From: Lachnospiraceae bacterium
GTDB lineage: Bacteria; Bacillota; Clostridia; Lachnospirales; Lachnospiraceae
Assembly (NCBI GenBank): GCA_022799355.1
Contig: JAAWOG010000041.1
Coordinates: 1 to 33,763, forward strand
DNA: 33,763 nucleotides
Direction: 5' to 3'
The position numbers were made by a program, and so were the translations under genes. The notes below the pieces were generated by a model. That model searched no databases. It saw only the letters and a program-made list of their open reading frames with translations, and was not told the origin of the DNA. Of the stretch, positions 1 to 8,666 are shown one piece after another. Numbering within the stretch: position 1 is the stretch's first letter; each line of letters starts with the position of its first letter.

Positions 1-102
1 GCAAGCCGGACTCTCGCGCCGGAGCGCGGCTGCATCAGCAGCCATATTCCTTTATCCTCGCGGAGCGTTTTTATTTCATAGGACGCAATTTCCTATGAAG
101 CG

Positions 103-132
103 AAAAAGCCATAGGCTCCCACGCCTATGGCT
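103..132 (-). terminator. Intrinsic terminator of the hisS-aspS-small gene unit
   Basis: A perfect 10-bp inverted repeat, AGCCATAGGC and its complement at 107-116 and 123-132, has a 6-nt loop. On the minus strand it is followed by five T. It lies 20 bp after the stop of the small gene at 152-511. A second perfect 9-bp inverted repeat (75-83 and 91-99) lies just beyond it and may be a back-up hairpin. I see no gene in bases 1-102. Confidence 0.75.
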
Positions 133-151
133 TTGCTGTAAACAATTTTCA

Positions 152-511
152 TTATTTCTTATAATGCCCGATTTCTATCCCGGAAAAATGCTCTTTCAGG
201 TACGACAACACCTCCTCCACATCCTCCCGGTGCTCCATGCGAAGTTTATGTACTCTTCCCTGCTTATCAATCAGCATCAGATAATGCTCCGTCACAGGCA
301 GATCCCCCGACTCTCCGCTCTCGATGCGCAGGTACGCTCTCGTTATCTCCTCGTAAGCGATGGCGCGAATCCTGATAAAATAACGGTAGAACAGAAAATG
401 CTCTCCCAGTCTGGCTTCCGACGCCTTTTTCCCCTTCTTAAATTCCTCCCGGAGCACCTCCTCCGAAGCGCTCCCGGCAAGTATTTTAATTCTCATATTC
501 CAGTTCCGCAT
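152..511 (-). CDS. Small hypothetical protein, possibly PH-like fold
   Basis: A short soluble protein of about 119 residues that I do not recognise by name. It is rich in charged residues, has no signal peptide or membrane segment, and reads like an alternating strand protein ending in a helix (a segment around EDVEEVLSYLKEHF). This pattern is compatible with small bacterial PH-like domains, but that is a guess from texture only. Three starts are possible: GTG at 526, ATG at 511 and ATG at 496. I prefer 511 because a GGAAGGG sequence lies just upstream. It follows aspS in the same direction and is closed by the terminator at 103-132, so it is probably the last gene of the hisS-aspS unit. Its 5' end is part of a short duplicated segment, described in the findings. 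Confidence 0.6.
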   Translation of the reverse strand: MRNWNMRIKILAGSASEEVLREEFKKGKKASEARLGEHFLFYRYFIRIRAIAYEEITRAYLRIESGESGDLPVTEHYLMLIDKQGRVHKLRMEHREDVEEVLSYLKEHFSGIEIGHYKK

Positions 512-642
512 GTGCCCTTCCGCCACACCCTATCCTAAGACAATTTCCAGCCGCTACACGTCTGTAAATCGTCTTGTGCACCGGAATGGCACATGCTGTT
601 TTTTATTCCAGTTCCGCATGTCCCTTTCCGCTCACCTTATTT

Positions 643-2430
643 TTACTCTGTCTCTCTGAGCGCGATCCCCAGTTCTTCAAGCTGCGCTTCATCCACCACA
701 TTGGGTGTCTCGCACATCAGGTCCGAGGCATCCTTCACCTTCGGGAAGGCGATCACCTCTCTGATACTGTCCCCATGGGTAAGCAGCATCACGAAGCGGT
801 CCACGCCGTAGGCAAGCCCTGCATGGGGCGGCACGCCGTACCGGAAGGCGGAGAGCAGATAGCCGAATTTCTCCCATGCCTTCTCCTGCCCGATACCCAG
901 CACCTCAAACATCTTCTCCTGAATATCATTCTGGTGGATTCTGACGGAACCGCCGCCCAGCTCCACGCCGTTTAACACGATATCGTAAGCCTTCGCCCGC
1001 ACTCTGCCGGGATCGGAATCAATATACTGCCAGTCCTCCTCCATGGGCATCGTAAAGGGATGGTGCATCGCCATAAAGCGGTTCTCCTCATCGGACCACT
1101 CCAGAAGCGGGAACTCCGTCACCCAGAGGAAATTAAACTGATTCGGATCATACAGGTTAAGCTGTTTTCCCAGTTCCAGACGAAGCTGTCCGAGCACACC
1201 CCAGACAATCGCATTTTTGTCCGCCGCAAACAGCAGAAGGTCTCCGTTTTCGCCACCCATCGTCTGAATCAGTGCGGCACTCTGCTCTTCGGTCAGGAAT
1301 TTTGTGAAGGAAGATTTCATCGTGCCATCCTCTCCGATACAGAGGTAAGCCAGTCCCTTCGCACCGCTTCCCTTTGCCATATCCACCAGCGCATCGATCT
1401 TCTTTCTGGGCATAGCCCCCTGTCCTTTGACATTGATGCCGCGCACGGAACCGCCGCTTTCCAAAGCGGAAGTAAAGACGCCGAAACCGCAGTCCTTCAC
1501 CACTTCCGACACATCTGTCAGTTCCATCCCGAAACGGGTATCCGGCTTATCGGAACCATAGCGGTCCATCGCTTCCTGCCATTTGATCCTCGGCAGAGGG
1601 AGCTGCACGTCAAGACCGATGCTCTCTTTGCAGACATATTGAATCAGTCTCTCGTTCACATCCAGCACGTCCTCCACATCCACGAAGGAAAGCTCCATGT
1701 CCGCCTGGGTAAACTCCGGCTGTCTGTCCGCCCGCAGGTCCTCATCCCGGAAGCACCTGGCAATCTGGAAATACCGGTCGTAGCCGGAACACATCAGGAG
1801 CTGCTTATAAAGCTGAGGCGACTGAGGCAGCGCATAAAAATTGCCCGGATGCACTCTGCTGGGCACCAGATAATCTCTCGCTCCCTCCGGCGTGGAACGG
1901 CACAGAATCGGCGTCTCGATCTCTAAAAAGCCTTCCTTTGCCATAAACTCCCGCATCGCCGTCACCATTTTGCTGCGCAGCATCAGCTTCTTTTGCAGGT
2001 CCGGCCTTCTCAGATCAAGGAATCTGTATTTCAAACGAATCTCTTCCTTCGTCTTGCTCTCCGCTTCAATGGGAAACGGAGGCGTCTCCGCTTCCGCCAG
2101 TATGCGTACCTGCTTCGCCCGCACTTCGATCTCCCCGGTAACAAGATTTTCATTTACCGCGCCGCCGCGCTTTTCCACAATACCTGTCACCGCAATCACA
2201 AACTCACTGCGCATTTTCTCCGCTTTCGCAAAAGCTTCACTGCCGCAGTCGGTCTCCTCAAAAATGATCTGCAAAATACCGGAGCGGTCCCGCAGGTCCA
2301 CAAATATGATCCCGCCCTTGTTTCTCTGTTTCTGTACCCATCCCATCACGGTTACGGTTTCTCCCGTATTCGCCGCGGAAAGCTCCGCGCAGCGATGGCT
2401 CCTTTTTAATCCCTGTATTGATTCTGCCAT
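643..2430 (-). CDS. aspS: Aspartate-tRNA ligase (AspRS)
   Basis: Class II aminoacyl-tRNA synthetase that charges tRNA-Asp in the cytosol. The length of 595 residues is that of the bacterial type, which carries an extra GAD domain between motifs 2 and 3. An N-terminal OB-fold anticodon-binding domain is visible (around VTVMGWVQKQRNKGGIIFVDLRDRSG, in part). Motif 2 appears as FRDEDLRADRQPEFTQ near residues 215-230, and motif 3 as GVDRFVMLL near the C terminus. The first codon ATG at 2430 is preceded by an AGAAAGAAGGG-type ribosome site. It lies 89 bp after hisS in the same direction, a pair commonly linked in Firmicutes. No T-box leader signature (the conserved GGTGGAACCGCG box) is visible upstream of either gene. 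Function is certain; whether it is strictly discriminating for Asp cannot be told from the sequence. Confidence 0.97.
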   Translation of the reverse strand: MAESIQGLKRSHRCAELSAANTGETVTVMGWVQKQRNKGGIIFVDLRDRSGILQIIFEETDCGSEAFAKAEKMRSEFVIAVTGIVEKRGGAVNENLVTGEIEVRAKQVRILAEAETPPFPIEAESKTKEEIRLKYRFLDLRRPDLQKKLMLRSKMVTAMREFMAKEGFLEIETPILCRSTPEGARDYLVPSRVHPGNFYALPQSPQLYKQLLMCSGYDRYFQIARCFRDEDLRADRQPEFTQADMELSFVDVEDVLDVNERLIQYVCKESIGLDVQLPLPRIKWQEAMDRYGSDKPDTRFGMELTDVSEVVKDCGFGVFTSALESGGSVRGINVKGQGAMPRKKIDALVDMAKGSGAKGLAYLCIGEDGTMKSSFTKFLTEEQSAALIQTMGGENGDLLLFAADKNAIVWGVLGQLRLELGKQLNLYDPNQFNFLWVTEFPLLEWSDEENRFMAMHHPFTMPMEEDWQYIDSDPGRVRAKAYDIVLNGVELGGGSVRIHQNDIQEKMFEVLGIGQEKAWEKFGYLLSAFRYGVPPHAGLAYGVDRFVMLLTHGDSIREVIAFPKVKDASDLMCETPNVVDEAQLEELGIALRETE

Positions 2431-2519
2431 GTTTTTTCCCTTCTTTCTGATCTGAATATAATAGCGCTTCTTTTACCGGCGTTCCGTTTCTCTATTGTCC
2501 GCGAAGCCCTTCCGCCTCT

Positions 2520-3782
2520 CTAAAATTTAAGCCCTTCCTTATAAAACTCCTGAAACTCCGTATATCCCTGGTCCTTAAGCTGTTCCTTCTGGAATTTCTT
2601 ATTTTTGTTCATCCGGGCAACAAGCACTTTCTTTCCATCTTCCCGCTCTTTCTGCGCCTGCCGCATCACCTTTGTCATCACCTCCGCAGAGACACCCTTC
2701 TCGATCAGATAAGCCGTCTTTTCCGCCGCTCCCGGCACTTCAAAACCGCTCTCCAGCAAAAGCAGAATGATCCGCTCAAAACCGATGGAAAATCCGCAGG
2801 CAGGCACATCCTTTCCCGTGAACCTGCCGACCATCTTATCATAGCGCCCGCCGCCTCCGCAGCTTCCGCCAAACTCCGGCATCGCTATCTCAAAAATCGT
2901 CCCTGTATAGTAGGACATACCCCGCACCAGCGTGGGATCGAATACCAGATCAAAAAAGTCTCCCTTTGAGGCATTTACACTCTCTAAAATCTCCCGGAAA
3001 CCTGCGCTCACATCCGCCGGCAGATATCCTTCCAGCTTTTTTGCTATAAATACCGCCTTATCCTCCGCCTTTTCCATCTCTTCAAACAGGCCCAGATACT
3101 TTTCCACCACCGCGTTTTCGTATCCCGCAGAAAGCAGTTCCGCCTTCACGCCTTCCGATCCGATCTTGTCCATCTTATCTAAAATAATAAAGACTTCATC
3201 ATAGTTATCTTCCGCAAAGCCGCTGTATGCCGCCATCGCCTTTAAGATCTGCCGGTCATTGATGCGGATCTGAAAATTTTTAAATCCCAGTTTTCCAAGC
3301 GTTGTCGTGGTTGCCAGAATCAGTTCTATCTCCGCCAGGTTCGTCGCCTCCCCCAGAATATCGATATCGCACTGCATAAACTGGCGATAACGTCCCCGCT
3401 GGGGCTTATCCGCCCGCCATACATTGCCCATCTGCAGCGCTTTAAAAGGCGTCGGCAGCTCACCGCTGTGGGCCGCATAATAACGGACAAGAGGCACCGT
3501 CAGATCATAGCGAAGCCCGCCGTCCGTGATATCCTCTTCTCTCAGATCACCCTCCAGCTTAAGCTTTTCGCCCCGCTTTAATATCTTGAAAATCAGCTTT
3601 TCATTCTCACCGCCCGCCTTGCAGTTCAAATTCTCAAGATGCTCCACCGCAGGCGTCTCCATCGATGTAAAACCGAAACTTCCGTAAGTCTCCTTGATCA
3701 CACCTATCACATAATCCCGAATTTCCATCTCTTTCGGCAGAATATCCTTCATACCGGTCACCGGTTTTTTACTTAATGCCAT
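2520..3782 (-). CDS. hisS: Histidine-tRNA ligase (HisRS)
   Basis: Class II synthetase that charges tRNA-His. Class II motif 2 is seen as RADKPQRGRYRQFMQCDID near residue 125. The histidine-specific motif LVRGMSYYTGTIFEI follows, then the motif 3 region GGSCGGGGRYDKMVGRFTG. The protein of 420 residues has the usual length, with a C-terminal alpha/beta anticodon-binding domain. The start ATG at 3782 is preceded by AGGGAGAAAAG. It is the first gene of a minus-strand unit with aspS and is divergent from the DegV gene. Confidence 0.97.
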   Translation of the reverse strand: MALSKKPVTGMKDILPKEMEIRDYVIGVIKETYGSFGFTSMETPAVEHLENLNCKAGGENEKLIFKILKRGEKLKLEGDLREEDITDGGLRYDLTVPLVRYYAAHSGELPTPFKALQMGNVWRADKPQRGRYRQFMQCDIDILGEATNLAEIELILATTTTLGKLGFKNFQIRINDRQILKAMAAYSGFAEDNYDEVFIILDKMDKIGSEGVKAELLSAGYENAVVEKYLGLFEEMEKAEDKAVFIAKKLEGYLPADVSAGFREILESVNASKGDFFDLVFDPTLVRGMSYYTGTIFEIAMPEFGGSCGGGGRYDKMVGRFTGKDVPACGFSIGFERIILLLLESGFEVPGAAEKTAYLIEKGVSAEVMTKVMRQAQKEREDGKKVLVARMNKNKKFQKEQLKDQGYTEFQEFYKEGLKF

Positions 3783-3931
3783 TTTCTTTTCTCCCTGTAC
3801 TCTGTTTGTTTCCGTATCTGCACATTATATTAACTCTTATAAGGCCGCCTGAACGGCTGCCGTTTCTGCTCTATCTTACACTGTATTTCCTTACTTTTCA
3901 ACTCTTATAAAAGAAAAATCAAAAAATAGTA

Positions 3932-3958
3932 TTGCTCTTTTCTTTCATGTGGTATAAT
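3932..3958 (+). promoter_or_regulatory. Promoter of the DegV gene (extended -10)
   Basis: A perfect TATAAT lies at 3953-3958, immediately preceded by TGG, which makes an extended -10. A weak -35 (TTGCTC, 3932-3937) sits 15 bp upstream, shorter than ideal. Transcription would start near 3965, about 45 bp before the chosen ATG. Confidence 0.6.
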
Positions 3959-4010
3959 ACATGAAATAATCTGGTTTTTAATGCTACGTTATGCAAAGGA
4001 GAACTTTACC

Positions 4011-4916
4011 ATGAGTGAAACATTTCACATTGTCAGCGACGGTTCCTGTGACCTTTCCCCGGCACTTGCCGAAGAAAAAAATATCACAATAGTACCTTTT
4101 TACGTATCTTTCGACGATGAACACTATTTAAAAGAAAATATCGATATTACCGTCAGGGCTTTTTATCAGCAGATGATCGACAAAAAAGGCGTATTTCCCA
4201 AATCCTCGATGCCCTCTGTCAGTGATTACGAAGAAGCTTTCCTGCCTTTTGCAAAAGCAGGGACGCCTGTGATCTGCATCTGTATTACCACAAAGTTCAG
4301 CGGTTCCATGCAGTCCGCTCTGAACGCCAGATCCCTGATTCTCGAACATTATCCAAAAGCGCAGATCACGGTGATCGATGCCACCGTCAATACCGTCCTG
4401 CAGGGACAGTATGTGTTAGAGGCCGCCGCCCTGCGGGATAGCGGCGCAGGCTATCAGGAGACCATCGACCGCCTTGAACAGATAAAAAGCACCGGCAGAA
4501 TCTTTTTCACGGTGGGAACTATGGAATATTTAAAACACGGCGGCAGAATCGGAAAAGTAGCTGCTCTTGCCGGCGGCATTCTGGATATCCGCCCTATTAT
4601 CACGCTGAAAGAAGGAGAAATTTTTCCCTCCGGCATCGACAGGGGCAGAAAGCGCACCCTGCAAAAAGTAACGGAACTTTTACTGGAATATCTGAAAGAA
4701 AAGAACCTTCCCATGGAATGTTACAGCCTCGCGGTGGGATACGGCTACGATGTGGAAGAGGGCGCAGCCTTCCGTGACCACGCCCTCGCCGTTTTAAAAG
4801 AAAAGGGATACGGGATCGATGAGATTCCCGTCTATCAGATCGGTGCTACCATCGGCGTTCACACCGGTCCCTATCCGCTGGGCTTCGGGATCATAGAAAA
4901 AGGAATACACGCCTGA
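4011..4916 (+). CDS. DegV family fatty-acid-binding protein
   Basis: Member of the DegV/FakB family, cytosolic proteins that bind a fatty acid. In Firmicutes, FakB partners with the kinase FakA to feed exogenous fatty acids into phospholipids. The N-terminal DGSCDLSP motif, the TKFSGSMQSA segment near residue 95 and the MEYLKHGGRIGK motif near residue 165 are typical of the family. The 301-residue length from the ATG at 4011 is normal. I chose 4011 rather than 3981 because AAAGGAGA (3995-4002) sits 8 bp before it. It is monocistronic, with an extended -10 promoter upstream and a palindromic repeat 9 bp after its stop. No FakA gene is nearby, so which lipid it binds is unknown. Confidence 0.93.
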   Translation: MSETFHIVSDGSCDLSPALAEEKNITIVPFYVSFDDEHYLKENIDITVRAFYQQMIDKKGVFPKSSMPSVSDYEEAFLPFAKAGTPVICICITTKFSGSMQSALNARSLILEHYPKAQITVIDATVNTVLQGQYVLEAAALRDSGAGYQETIDRLEQIKSTGRIFFTVGTMEYLKHGGRIGKVAALAGGILDIRPIITLKEGEIFPSGIDRGRKRTLQKVTELLLEYLKEKNLPMECYSLAVGYGYDVEEGAAFRDHALAVLKEKGYGIDEIPVYQIGATIGVHTGPYPLGFGIIEKGIHA

Positions 4917-4925
4917 TGTGCCTCT

Positions 4926-4984
4926 AATGTCATGTAGTTTAACATTGCCGGACGTCGGGAGGAATGGCTTAACTAAGTGACATT
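4926..4984. repeat. Palindromic repeat element, copy 1 (59 bp)
   Basis: Begins AATGTCATGT and ends AGTGACATT, with imperfect terminal inverted repeats. Reverse-complemented, it aligns end to end with the 87-bp copy at 6075-6161 except for about 28 bp missing from the middle. It begins 9 bp after the DegV stop codon, in the interval before the convergent HAD gene. Confidence 0.7.
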
Positions 4985-5010
4985 GGATCTGCCTCTCACG
5001 TCTTATATCA

Positions 5011-5041
5011 CCTGCGGACAGTCTCCTGTACTGCCCGCAGG
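5011..5041. terminator. Strong hairpin between convergent genes
   Basis: CCTGCGG at 5011-5017 pairs with CCGCAGG at 5035-5041, and an inner CAGT/ACTG stem continues the hairpin after one mismatch. It lies between the convergent DegV and HAD genes. Neither side has a clear T-run, so it may be a bidirectional or factor-assisted terminator, or an mRNA-stabilising 3' hairpin. Confidence 0.4.
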
Positions 5042-5069
5042 AATATATGCACATATCGGACTATATATT

Positions 5070-5963
5070 TTATATCCGCTGACTCCTCAGAAACTCCAGA
5101 AACCGCTCCACACCGCCGCCGCAGCGGACCACTCCCTCCGGCCTTACGCCGGCCACTTCCGAGACATCAAAGAAATCCCCTCCCTTCGTCAGTTCCGTCC
5201 TCATAAAACTGTCGCTCCCGAAGATCCCTTCCTCAATCCCCACAAACTCATCTCCCCAGAAAGCACAGTCTTCTGCGCTCAGCATAGCCTTCCCGGCTTC
5301 CGCCGCCATATCCTCCCGGATTTTCTCAAACACCCTCTCCACATTGTCGCTCTTGCTGCTGCTCCCCACTTCCAGATACTTGGCGTCACAGGTGGGCTTC
5401 ACCTTAAGCCCCTGCTCCCTGCCCGCCTCCTCCGCCAGTGCCATCAGCGCCTTTAAGCCGCCCCGGATTCCATGCCCCGCAAGCTTCTCCCGCAGCAGCC
5501 AAAGCTCATCCTCCTGCATAAACAGATTGTCTCCCCGCACCGCCTCCGGCATCAGGTCGATTTTGCAGTAATTCGGCCTGCTGAACACGATGTCCGTGTC
5601 AAAGCCGTAATCCCTTTTCAGCCCCATATGGACTTCAAAACAGGCCCTGTGGATCTTCTCTATCCCCTTTTCATCGGGTACCATGTGGGAAAACACATAG
5701 GGCTCTCCGTCACGGAAGGCATAGTTGAAGGCACCCCTGCCAAGCCCCAGGTACAGGTTGTTAAGCTCTTCTTTGGTAAAATACTTTTCCAGCTCCCCGC
5801 CCGCTATGTTCTCCATCGTGGTCCCGCTGACAATCACCAGCCGTATCCCCTGCCTCAAAAGGGGGCCCATCGCTGCCGCAGCCTCCTGCACCGGCGCCTT
5901 CCGGGAGAGCACCGCCGTCCCGTCCCAGTCGAAAAACACCGCTTTGTATCTCTTATATTCCAT
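5070..5963 (-). CDS. HAD superfamily phosphatase, Cof-like
   Basis: A 297-residue haloacid-dehalogenase-fold hydrolase. Motif I is FFDWDGTAV (residues 10-18, two catalytic Asp), motif II is IVSGT near residue 45, and the acidic motif IV is FWGDEFVG near residue 237. The large insertion between motifs II and III suggests a C2-type cap, as in sugar phosphatases, rather than the small helical cap of beta-phosphoglucomutase. It is the last gene behind the GH65 phosphorylase, so a role in dephosphorylating a sugar phosphate released by that pathway is a reasonable inference; the substrate is unknown. The ATG at 5963 is preceded by GAGGAG. A 182-bp gap holding a palindromic repeat separates it from GH65. 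Confidence 0.8.
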   Translation of the reverse strand: MEYKRYKAVFFDWDGTAVLSRKAPVQEAAAAMGPLLRQGIRLVIVSGTTMENIAGGELEKYFTKEELNNLYLGLGRGAFNYAFRDGEPYVFSHMVPDEKGIEKIHRACFEVHMGLKRDYGFDTDIVFSRPNYCKIDLMPEAVRGDNLFMQEDELWLLREKLAGHGIRGGLKALMALAEEAGREQGLKVKPTCDAKYLEVGSSSKSDNVERVFEKIREDMAAEAGKAMLSAEDCAFWGDEFVGIEEGIFGSDSFMRTELTKGGDFFDVSEVAGVRPEGVVRCGGGVERFLEFLRSQRI

Positions 5964-6074
5964 ATCTCCTCTATGTCCTTTCTTATTCCCTTTTCCGGAT
6001 ATTCCCTTTTCGGGATCTGCCGTCTCCTGCCGCTCCCCGGGTTACTTCTCTCCCGGGGAACACATACTCTTTCC

Positions 6075-6161
6075 AATGTCATTTCGTTAAGCCATTTATC
6101 CGGCCGGGAGGGACATAAAATGCTCCTTCCCGGCGTCCCGCAATGTTAACGAAATGACATT
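6075..6161. repeat. Palindromic repeat element, copy 2 (87 bp, full length)
   Basis: A perfect 16-bp terminal inverted repeat (AATGTCATTTCGTTAA and its complement) lies at 6075-6090 and 6146-6161. A nested 11-bp stem lies at 6103-6113 and 6124-6134 (GCCGGGAGGGA with TCCTTCCCGGC, one G-T pair). The whole element can fold into one long hairpin. Its inner edge supplies the final codons and the TAA stop of the GH65 gene. It has the structure of a MITE or REP-like palindromic unit with no coding capacity. Confidence 0.75.
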
Positions 6162-8578
6162 GATACGCTCTCCCCTTCCTTCACTTCCGTCTCTTCCCCA
6201 TACACGGAAAACGTAAGCCTCTCTCCTTTCAGCAGCGTAAAGGCCGCCTCTTTTTTCGTCACGGAAACCTCCAGCAGGCACCCCCGGTACTTCACCCTGA
6301 AAGAATATCCTTCCCATTTCTCCGGCAGCACCGGCTGAAAGCTTAACTTCCCTCCATAGCAGCGCATCCCGCCGAAGCCGTTTGCCACCGCCTGCCAGGT
6401 CCCGGCCATGTTCGCCGCATGGATTCCCGCATAGAAATTGTTATGGCAGTCATCCAGGTCCATCCTGGCAGACTCCGTGAAATACCGGTACGCCTCCTCC
6501 ACATACCCGATGCCGCAGGCCACTATCCCGAAGATGCAGGTGGAGAGGGAGGAATGGTGCAGCGTCACCTCCTGGTAAAAATCATAATCCCTGCGGATCT
6601 CCTCCTTTGTAAACAGGCTGCCGTGCAGGTACAGCCCCAGCACCGCGTCCGCCTGCTTGGACATCCGGTGCCGCATGATGAACAGCGGGTGGTAGTTCTC
6701 ATAGAGCCACGCCCTCTTCTCCTTCGGGATCTTCTCCTCCTCCCAGGGCTTCCGCATCAGAAAGCCGTCATCCAGCGGATGGATTCCCCTCTCCTGATCA
6801 TAGGGCAGGTACATCTTCTCCGTAATCTCCTCCCACAAAGACAGCTCCTCCTCCTCAAAGCGGACCTTCTCCCGCAGCCTCTCATAGCACTCCGGCTCCC
6901 GCTCCATCAGCCACCTGAGAGCCCCCGATGCGTCACGCAGATGCTCCCTTGCCATCAGGTTCGTATAAAAGTTGTTGTCCACCAGCACATTGTACTCATC
7001 CGGCCCGGTGACGCAGCAGATGCAGTACCTGCCCTCCCGGCATCCGGCAAAGCTCCCCACATCCGCCCAGATGCGTGCCGTCTCCAGCAGAAGCTCCGCA
7101 CCCTTCTCCACAAAGAATTCCTCATCCCCCGTGGCCTGCAGGTACAGGCACAGGGCGTAGGCGATATCCGCGTTGATATGGTACTGTGCCGTCCCCAGCG
7201 GATAATAGGTGGAGGCCTCCTGCCCGTTGATGGTCCTCCAGGGGAACAGCGCACCCTTCTCATGCCCCAGCACCCGGGCACGCTCCCTTGCCTGCTCCAG
7301 CGTATGGTACCGATATTCCAGAAGCTTTCTTGCCGTCTCCGGCTCCGTATGGACCAGCACCGGCAGCACGTACATCTCCGTGTCCCAGAAATAGTGCCCC
7401 TCATAGCCCTCCCCGGAGAGCCCCTTCGCCCCCATGCCTGTCTTCCCGTTCCTGCCCGCCGACTGGAAGATATGGAACAGGTTAAAGCGCAGCCCCTGCA
7501 CCAGGGCGCCGCTCCCTTCTCCCTCTATCCGCACATCCGCCTCTTCCCAGAAACGGCCAAAGATCTCCTCCTGTTTCTCTTTCAGCCTCCCGTAGCCTTC
7601 CTCACCTGCTCTCTCAAGCTCCTTTTTTACAAAGCCTTCCAGTTCCCCCTTTTCCATCTCCAGGGATGTGGCATAGCAGGCCATCTTTTCCAGAATAACC
7701 TTCTCCCCTGCCGATGCTTCCGCTTCCAGGATGCAGGAGGCTTCCAGCCCTTTTACCTCTCCCCCCGCCGGGTACTTCCTCAAGGGTATCCCGTCCTTAC
7801 CGGAAGGTATTCCGTCCGCACCGGAGAGTATCCCTTCCGTTCCGAATGGCTCCCCTTCCTTTCCTTCCACCCGCAGTCTGTGCAGGCTCCCGCAGCCCAC
7901 CGTCAGGCGGCTCATCTGCGTTGTCCCCTCATAATAGAGGACACGATCCTCCCGCTCCAGCTTCTCCATATCCAGCTTCCGGCCGAAAGGACCATAATCC
8001 ACTATTGGATTGGTTTTTCTCGTATGGTTCTCCACATCCCCCTGCAGCCTTGACTCAAACCTTATCTTCCCGGAGAAATTCAGCGGCTCCGCCTCATACC
8101 GCACCGCCAGGATATGCTCCCTTGCAAAGGACACAAGGCGCCCTGTCCTGATCCGCACCTTCTTTCCACCGGGGGACGTCCACACAAGCCGCCTCTCCAG
8201 GAACCCTTCCCGCATATGCAGCACCCGGGCGTACTCCGACACTTCCCCTTCCTCCATGGAAAACCTTTCTCCGTCCACATACAGCCTTGTCTCTTTCAGG
8301 TTCGGCAGGTTCAGCAGGGACTGGCTGTAGAGAGGGGAGCCAAAGTTCGCCTCCCCGTAGCGGATCTTCTCGCTCTCATAAAAACCGTTGACGAAGTTCC
8401 CCTCAAGCCCCGTATCGATATCAAAGTCATACCCTTCCTCAAAAGTCCCCCTTGTCCCGATATAGCCGTTAGACAGCGAAAACGTCGTCTCATTCCTGTA
8501 GTTTGTCCTTCTCTCAAAGGCCTCTTCCGTGACCGTCCACTCCTCGATCGGATAGATCGGCTCTCTCCCCGTTATCAT
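6146..8578 (-). CDS. Glycoside hydrolase family 65 phosphorylase
   Basis: An 810-residue GH65 enzyme. The family phosphorolyses alpha-linked disaccharides (maltose, trehalose, kojibiose, nigerose) to beta-glucose 1-phosphate plus a sugar, in the cytosol. Visible signatures are NGYIGTRG near residue 38, FWDTEMY at 398-403, the catalytic acid Glu528 in TGPDEYN, and SKQADAVL near 641, whose Lys-Gln contributes to the phosphate and sugar site. An N-terminal beta-sandwich precedes the helical barrel. The exact disaccharide cannot be assigned from sequence alone. An unusual three-copy heptad repeat lies at residues 246-266. The last residues (SMSFR) and the stop codon are encoded by a palindromic repeat. 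It follows the two permeases by 88 bp, and its start is set by GGAGG. Confidence 0.93.
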   Translation of the reverse strand: MITGREPIYPIEEWTVTEEAFERRTNYRNETTFSLSNGYIGTRGTFEEGYDFDIDTGLEGNFVNGFYESEKIRYGEANFGSPLYSQSLLNLPNLKETRLYVDGERFSMEEGEVSEYARVLHMREGFLERRLVWTSPGGKKVRIRTGRLVSFAREHILAVRYEAEPLNFSGKIRFESRLQGDVENHTRKTNPIVDYGPFGRKLDMEKLEREDRVLYYEGTTQMSRLTVGCGSLHRLRVEGKEGEPFGTEGILSGADGIPSGKDGIPLRKYPAGGEVKGLEASCILEAEASAGEKVILEKMACYATSLEMEKGELEGFVKKELERAGEEGYGRLKEKQEEIFGRFWEEADVRIEGEGSGALVQGLRFNLFHIFQSAGRNGKTGMGAKGLSGEGYEGHYFWDTEMYVLPVLVHTEPETARKLLEYRYHTLEQARERARVLGHEKGALFPWRTINGQEASTYYPLGTAQYHINADIAYALCLYLQATGDEEFFVEKGAELLLETARIWADVGSFAGCREGRYCICCVTGPDEYNVLVDNNFYTNLMAREHLRDASGALRWLMEREPECYERLREKVRFEEEELSLWEEITEKMYLPYDQERGIHPLDDGFLMRKPWEEEKIPKEKRAWLYENYHPLFIMRHRMSKQADAVLGLYLHGSLFTKEEIRRDYDFYQEVTLHHSSLSTCIFGIVACGIGYVEEAYRYFTESARMDLDDCHNNFYAGIHAANMAGTWQAVANGFGGMRCYGGKLSFQPVLPEKWEGYSFRVKYRGCLLEVSVTKKEAAFTLLKGERLTFSVYGEETEVKEGESVSMSFR
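7785..7847. repeat. Three tandem 21-bp units inside the GH65 gene
   Basis: Three consecutive 21-bp units (7785-7805, 7806-7826, 7827-7847), each of the form GGTATYCCGTCC..CCGGAA with some divergence. They encode the heptads GTEGILS, GADGIPS and GKDGIPL in the N-terminal domain of the phosphorylase. The reading frame is preserved, so copy number could vary without frameshift. Confidence 0.75.
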
Positions 8579-8666
8579 CTCTCTCTTCCTCCTTTATCAC
8601 GCTGTATTTCTTCAAAGCCTGCCTGTACACACAGGTTTTCGCCATCCCCGAGGGCGGATGTCCCTC

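Noticed and set aside
3783-4010. A T-box leader for hisS-aspS
   Set aside because: No GGTGGAACCGCG-type antiterminator box or specifier structure is visible on the minus strand upstream of hisS.
6419-8053. A long plus-strand open frame of 544 residues opposite GH65
   Set aside because: It is a shadow of the G-C-rich GH65 gene; composition is low in normal domains, it has no ribosome site, and the opposite strand carries clear GH65 motifs.
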